Below are positions 61,584-64,000 of a stretch of DNA of 64,000 nt, one piece after another. The DNA lies in contig JAUNQN010000007.1 of NCBI GenBank assembly GCA_030536145.1, positions 1 to 64,000 of the forward strand, read 5' to 3'. Under the pieces are notes generated by a model. That model saw only the letters and a list, made by a program, of their open reading frames with translations. It was not told where the DNA came from and searched no databases. This DNA is from Akkermansia sp. GTDB taxonomy: Bacteria; Verrucomicrobiota; Verrucomicrobiia; Verrucomicrobiales; Akkermansiaceae. The translations under genes and the position numbers were made by a program. Every line of letters begins with the position of its first letter. The stretch's first letter is position 1.

Positions 61584-62597
61584 ATGAAAAGGTGGAAACT
61601 CCGCAGTGCAGTCATCATAGGCCTGGGCATGCTTGGCATGCTGGCGCTGGCCATGCGCCCTGCCCTGGTGCCGGATTCCGTGGTGTGCGATACGGACCAG
61701 CCGCTCGGCCTGGTGCTGCGCCCGGCGTACCAGGAGGACCAGGCCGCCATGCAGACGGAATACACCTGGGATTTCAAGGACAGCCCCACGGGCACCGTGT
61801 TCCTGCACCGGGACGGGGTGGATGCCTTTGCCGCGCTCACCGGGAACCCGGCCTGGAAAATCACTATCACGGCCGCAGACGGCGTGGCCAGGCTGGATTC
61901 AACCCTGCCGGAGATGAAGGTGGATTCCCGGCTCTGCCAGGTGAACGCCCATTTCTACCTGGACCAGGACTCCGTGAGCCTGCTGGATACCCCTGCGGGC
62001 AGCCTGCATGTGCAGCGCCACCTGCTGCTCTGCTGTGAGCTGCGCATCACCCCGTCCTTCTGGGGAAAGGAGCTGCACAGCCTGGCCGTGCAGGAGCTGG
62101 TGGCGGATTTCTATGACGGAGCCATAGACCTGGTGCAGCCCACGCTGCTGCCCGCCGCGGCGGAGGGCATGGTGCGGCAGGATATCATCTCCATGCGCCC
62201 CAGCGGCCTGCCGGAGCGTTTCTGCGGCACCGTGTGCGAGCGTGAGCACACGCGCCTGGCCTACATGCTGGCCGCCATCAACAGCGATGTCCGCGCACGG
62301 ATCATGCTGCCGCAGCTCATGGCCAAGGCAGAGGACCTGGCGGACTGCGCCGAGTTCCCGGAGCAGAAGTGGCCGGACTGCTGGGGGGAGGCATCACGGA
62401 CCGTGCAGGACAACGCCCGCCGCATCATCCCCCTGATGCAGAAGTTCAAGGACAACCACTGCTACGGCTCCCGCGAGCTGGCTGATTTCCTGAACGGCCC
62501 CGTGTTCGCCAAGCTCTTTGGCGAGCCCTTCATGGACCTCTCCGCAGAACCGGAACAGGAATCCCCCGCCCCGGCGAAAACAGAGGCCCGTCCGTAA
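61584..62597 (+). CDS. Membrane-anchored or secreted protein of unknown function
   Basis: 337 residues from ATG 61584; an upstream start at 61548 lies inside the promoter. Residues 1-25 form a signal peptide or anchor. No known motif; several Cys (C-D-T, C-C-E-L, C-G-T-V-C-E) suggest disulfides. The C-terminus is Pro/Glu/Lys-rich. Not recognised. Confidence 0.65.
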   Translation: MKRWKLRSAVIIGLGMLGMLALAMRPALVPDSVVCDTDQPLGLVLRPAYQEDQAAMQTEYTWDFKDSPTGTVFLHRDGVDAFAALTGNPAWKITITAADGVARLDSTLPEMKVDSRLCQVNAHFYLDQDSVSLLDTPAGSLHVQRHLLLCCELRITPSFWGKELHSLAVQELVADFYDGAIDLVQPTLLPAAAEGMVRQDIISMRPSGLPERFCGTVCEREHTRLAYMLAAINSDVRARIMLPQLMAKAEDLADCAEFPEQKWPDCWGEASRTVQDNARRIIPLMQKFKDNHCYGSRELADFLNGPVFAKLFGEPFMDLSAEPEQESPAPAKTEARP

Positions 62598-62682
62598 AAA
62601 AACGCGCATGCTGTCTGCCTTTCTGCTGGCGCTCCGGGCAGTGTGCGTGGTAGGATAGGGTACAGAGACATTTTTCCTACTT

Positions 62683-63906
62683 ATGAAAACGCGTGTATTG
62701 ACAACCCTTGCGGCGGCAGCACTGTGCATGGCCGCGGCACCCCTGGCGGCGCAGGAACCGGAGCAGCCCGCAGCCGCGCTGATGATGCCGGACGACGAGA
62801 GTGACGAGGATGCCAAGATGGATTTGCAGAAGGAGGCCCTGACAGCCTACCGCGCCGTGGCAGAGACCCTGCTGGGCGTGCAGGATGCCGCCACGGCCGC
62901 AGCCGCAGCAGACCGGGTGCGGGACCTGCTGGCGGAGCTGGACTACATGAGCACCATCCAGGACACCAAGGTTCACCGCGACGAGCAGCTGCTGGAGGCG
63001 GAGACGGAGACCCTGAACATGATCCTGGTGGAATACAACCGCCTGCAGCATGAGCATTTCTACGGCAATGCCCCCCTGCGCAACGCCCTGTACTTCTGCA
63101 CGGATTTCCTGCACAAGCCCCAGGCCACGGAGCTGACCGCGGAGGAAAAGGCCGCACTGGCACCGCTCACCGCCGTGCTGGATGAAACGGTGGCAGCCCT
63201 GCGCCAGGTGACGGATACGGAAAGCGCCCTGGAGCAAACGCCCGTGGTGGCCCGCCTGATCCGTGACCTGGATGCGCTGCTGGGGGCGGACCATGCCCGC
63301 GTGCGCAATACGCTCTGGAGCCACATGGAGTCCATTGAGCCGCAGCGCAAGGCCATGATAGACGAGCTGGCACGGCTGGTACCCGTCATAGGGCGGGAGC
63401 GTGACAAGGACCAATCCCTGATATACACCCTGCTGGGGCGCCCCAACAGCCTGATGGACCTGGTTACGGATACGGATTCGGCAGTACACCTGCTCTCCCT
63501 GTGCTGCCGGAGCAACGGCTCCCATGCGGAAGTACAGGCCCTGGCCGCCATGCACCGCGCAGAGGCTGCGCAGCGCCACGCGGCCTACCTGGCAGACCAT
63601 GCAGACACCTGCGCCGGGGGAGACGGCTCCACCCCGGAACAGGCCGTGGAGATGCTGCAGTTCACCGGCGGCAAGCTGAACATCTATTACGATTCCATGC
63701 AGCTGCGGGCCCAGCTCCGCGCGTACCTGCGCGCCGTGTACCCGCAGTTCTCCCGCATATACAGTGAGCAGCTGCGCAGTGCAGACGGCACCCGCTATGT
63801 GGCCTGCACCTTGTTCCCCGGCCAAACCGTGACCGATATGCAGGGCATATCGCACATGGTGGTGTTCAAGGTCTGGTTCAAGATTGCCAACGCCCCGCAG
63901 GAATAG
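62683..63906 (+). CDS. Secreted protein of unknown function
   Basis: 407 residues with a signal peptide (1-23, cleavage near L-A-A-Q). The mature protein is mostly helical and acidic with no recognised domain. A TAGGAT box at 62651-62656 may be its promoter, leaving a ~20-nt leader. It follows the gene at 61584 by 85 bp on the same strand. Confidence 0.65.
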   Translation: MKTRVLTTLAAAALCMAAAPLAAQEPEQPAAALMMPDDESDEDAKMDLQKEALTAYRAVAETLLGVQDAATAAAAADRVRDLLAELDYMSTIQDTKVHRDEQLLEAETETLNMILVEYNRLQHEHFYGNAPLRNALYFCTDFLHKPQATELTAEEKAALAPLTAVLDETVAALRQVTDTESALEQTPVVARLIRDLDALLGADHARVRNTLWSHMESIEPQRKAMIDELARLVPVIGRERDKDQSLIYTLLGRPNSLMDLVTDTDSAVHLLSLCCRSNGSHAEVQALAAMHRAEAAQRHAAYLADHADTCAGGDGSTPEQAVEMLQFTGGKLNIYYDSMQLRAQLRAYLRAVYPQFSRIYSEQLRSADGTRYVACTLFPGQTVTDMQGISHMVVFKVWFKIANAPQE

Positions 63907-63927
63907 CAACCGGGCGGAAATGGCAGC

Positions 63928-63955
63928 TTGATTTGCGCGGAAAACATGTTATCAT
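63928..63955 (+). promoter_or_regulatory. Promoter of the gene at the right edge (leaderless)
   Basis: TTGATT, 16 bp, TATCAT, then 6 nt to the ATG at 63962. Confidence 0.55.
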
Positions 63956-63961
63956 ACCCCC

Positions 63962-64000
63962 ATGCGTGCTAGGATATTTGCCCGGTTGGCGTTGGCTTTG
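63962..64000 (+). CDS. Start of a gene cut by the window edge
   Basis: The first 13 codons read M-R-A-R-I-F-A-R-L-A-L-A-L, like the start of a signal peptide. Supported by the promoter six bases upstream. Product unknown. Confidence 0.5.
   Translation, partial: MRARIFARLALAL

Overview
The window looks like a chromosomal segment of a GC-rich Verrucomicrobiota bacterium, probably Akkermansia-like. Two long secreted proteins end in the PEP-CTERM form V-P-E-P-x-T-G-T-L-x-L-L-A-L-A-G-L-C-x-R-R-R-R. A TIGR03790-family gene is present, a family known only from exosortase-bearing species. Secreted glycosidases (GH29 fucosidase, GH36-like enzyme), many lipoproteins and an IdeS-like protease suggest a host- or mucus-associated life. 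I see no tRNA, rRNA, CRISPR array or intact mobile element; the only mobile DNA is an internally deleted IS66 copy at 361-768.

Layout. 0.4-0.8 kb: IS66 remnant. 0.9-4.4 kb: secreted DUF3089 hydrolase, thioredoxin-like protein, iron alcohol dehydrogenase. 4.5-7.1 kb: SsuABC-type ABC importer. 7.3-11.2 kb: GDSL esterase fused to a beta-helix and PEP-CTERM tail. 11.3-14.1 kb: Sel1-like protein, ybeY, tadA, unknown gene. 14.3-18.7 kb: mcsA-mcsB-clpC. 19-21.4 kb: IdeS-like cysteine protease with PEP-CTERM tail, in AT-richer DNA. 21.7-29.2 kb: pckG, an rRNA-type m5C methyltransferase, a lipase-like protein, dnaG and an M28 peptidase. 29.2-34.8 kb: DUF3592 fragment, comEC, copA, ankyrin protein. 34.9-37.1 kb: trp leader/attenuator with trpB-trpA. 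37.1-39.0 kb: a CoaE-Rho fusion. 39.1-43.3 kb: argF, TIGR03790 protein, ffh. 43.4-49.6 kb: tatD, MBL hydrolase, tetrahaem peroxidase, lipoproteins, CAP protein. 49.7-51.9 kb: kinase-like protein and GH29 fucosidase. 52.0-57.5 kb: dapA-dapB-folK-panB-bioF-bioG/C cofactor and lysine operon. 57.6-64.0 kb: iron alcohol dehydrogenase, GH36-like glycosidase, two secreted unknowns and the first bases of another gene.

The most striking general signal is at gene starts. For about nineteen genes on both strands a sigma-70-like promoter (TTGnnn, 16-18 bp, TAnnnT) ends 6-12 bp, mostly 6-9 bp, before the start codon, so the mRNA should begin at or within a few bases of ATG/GTG. Most genes inside operons also lack a Shine-Dalgarno motif. 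Leaderless, SD-independent initiation therefore appears to be the default here. It extends to a 19-residue trp leader peptide with Trp-Ser-Trp, followed by mutually exclusive terminator and antiterminator hairpins ahead of trpBA.

Other points worth following: the IdeS-like protease with a conserved Cys/His/Asp arrangement; the CoaE-Rho fusion with a degraded RNA-binding motif; an McsB homologue that has lost several phosphate-binding arginines beside a ClpC with a basic tail; a four-haem cytochrome c peroxidase; and a ComEC whose metallo-beta-lactamase domain lacks its metal motif.
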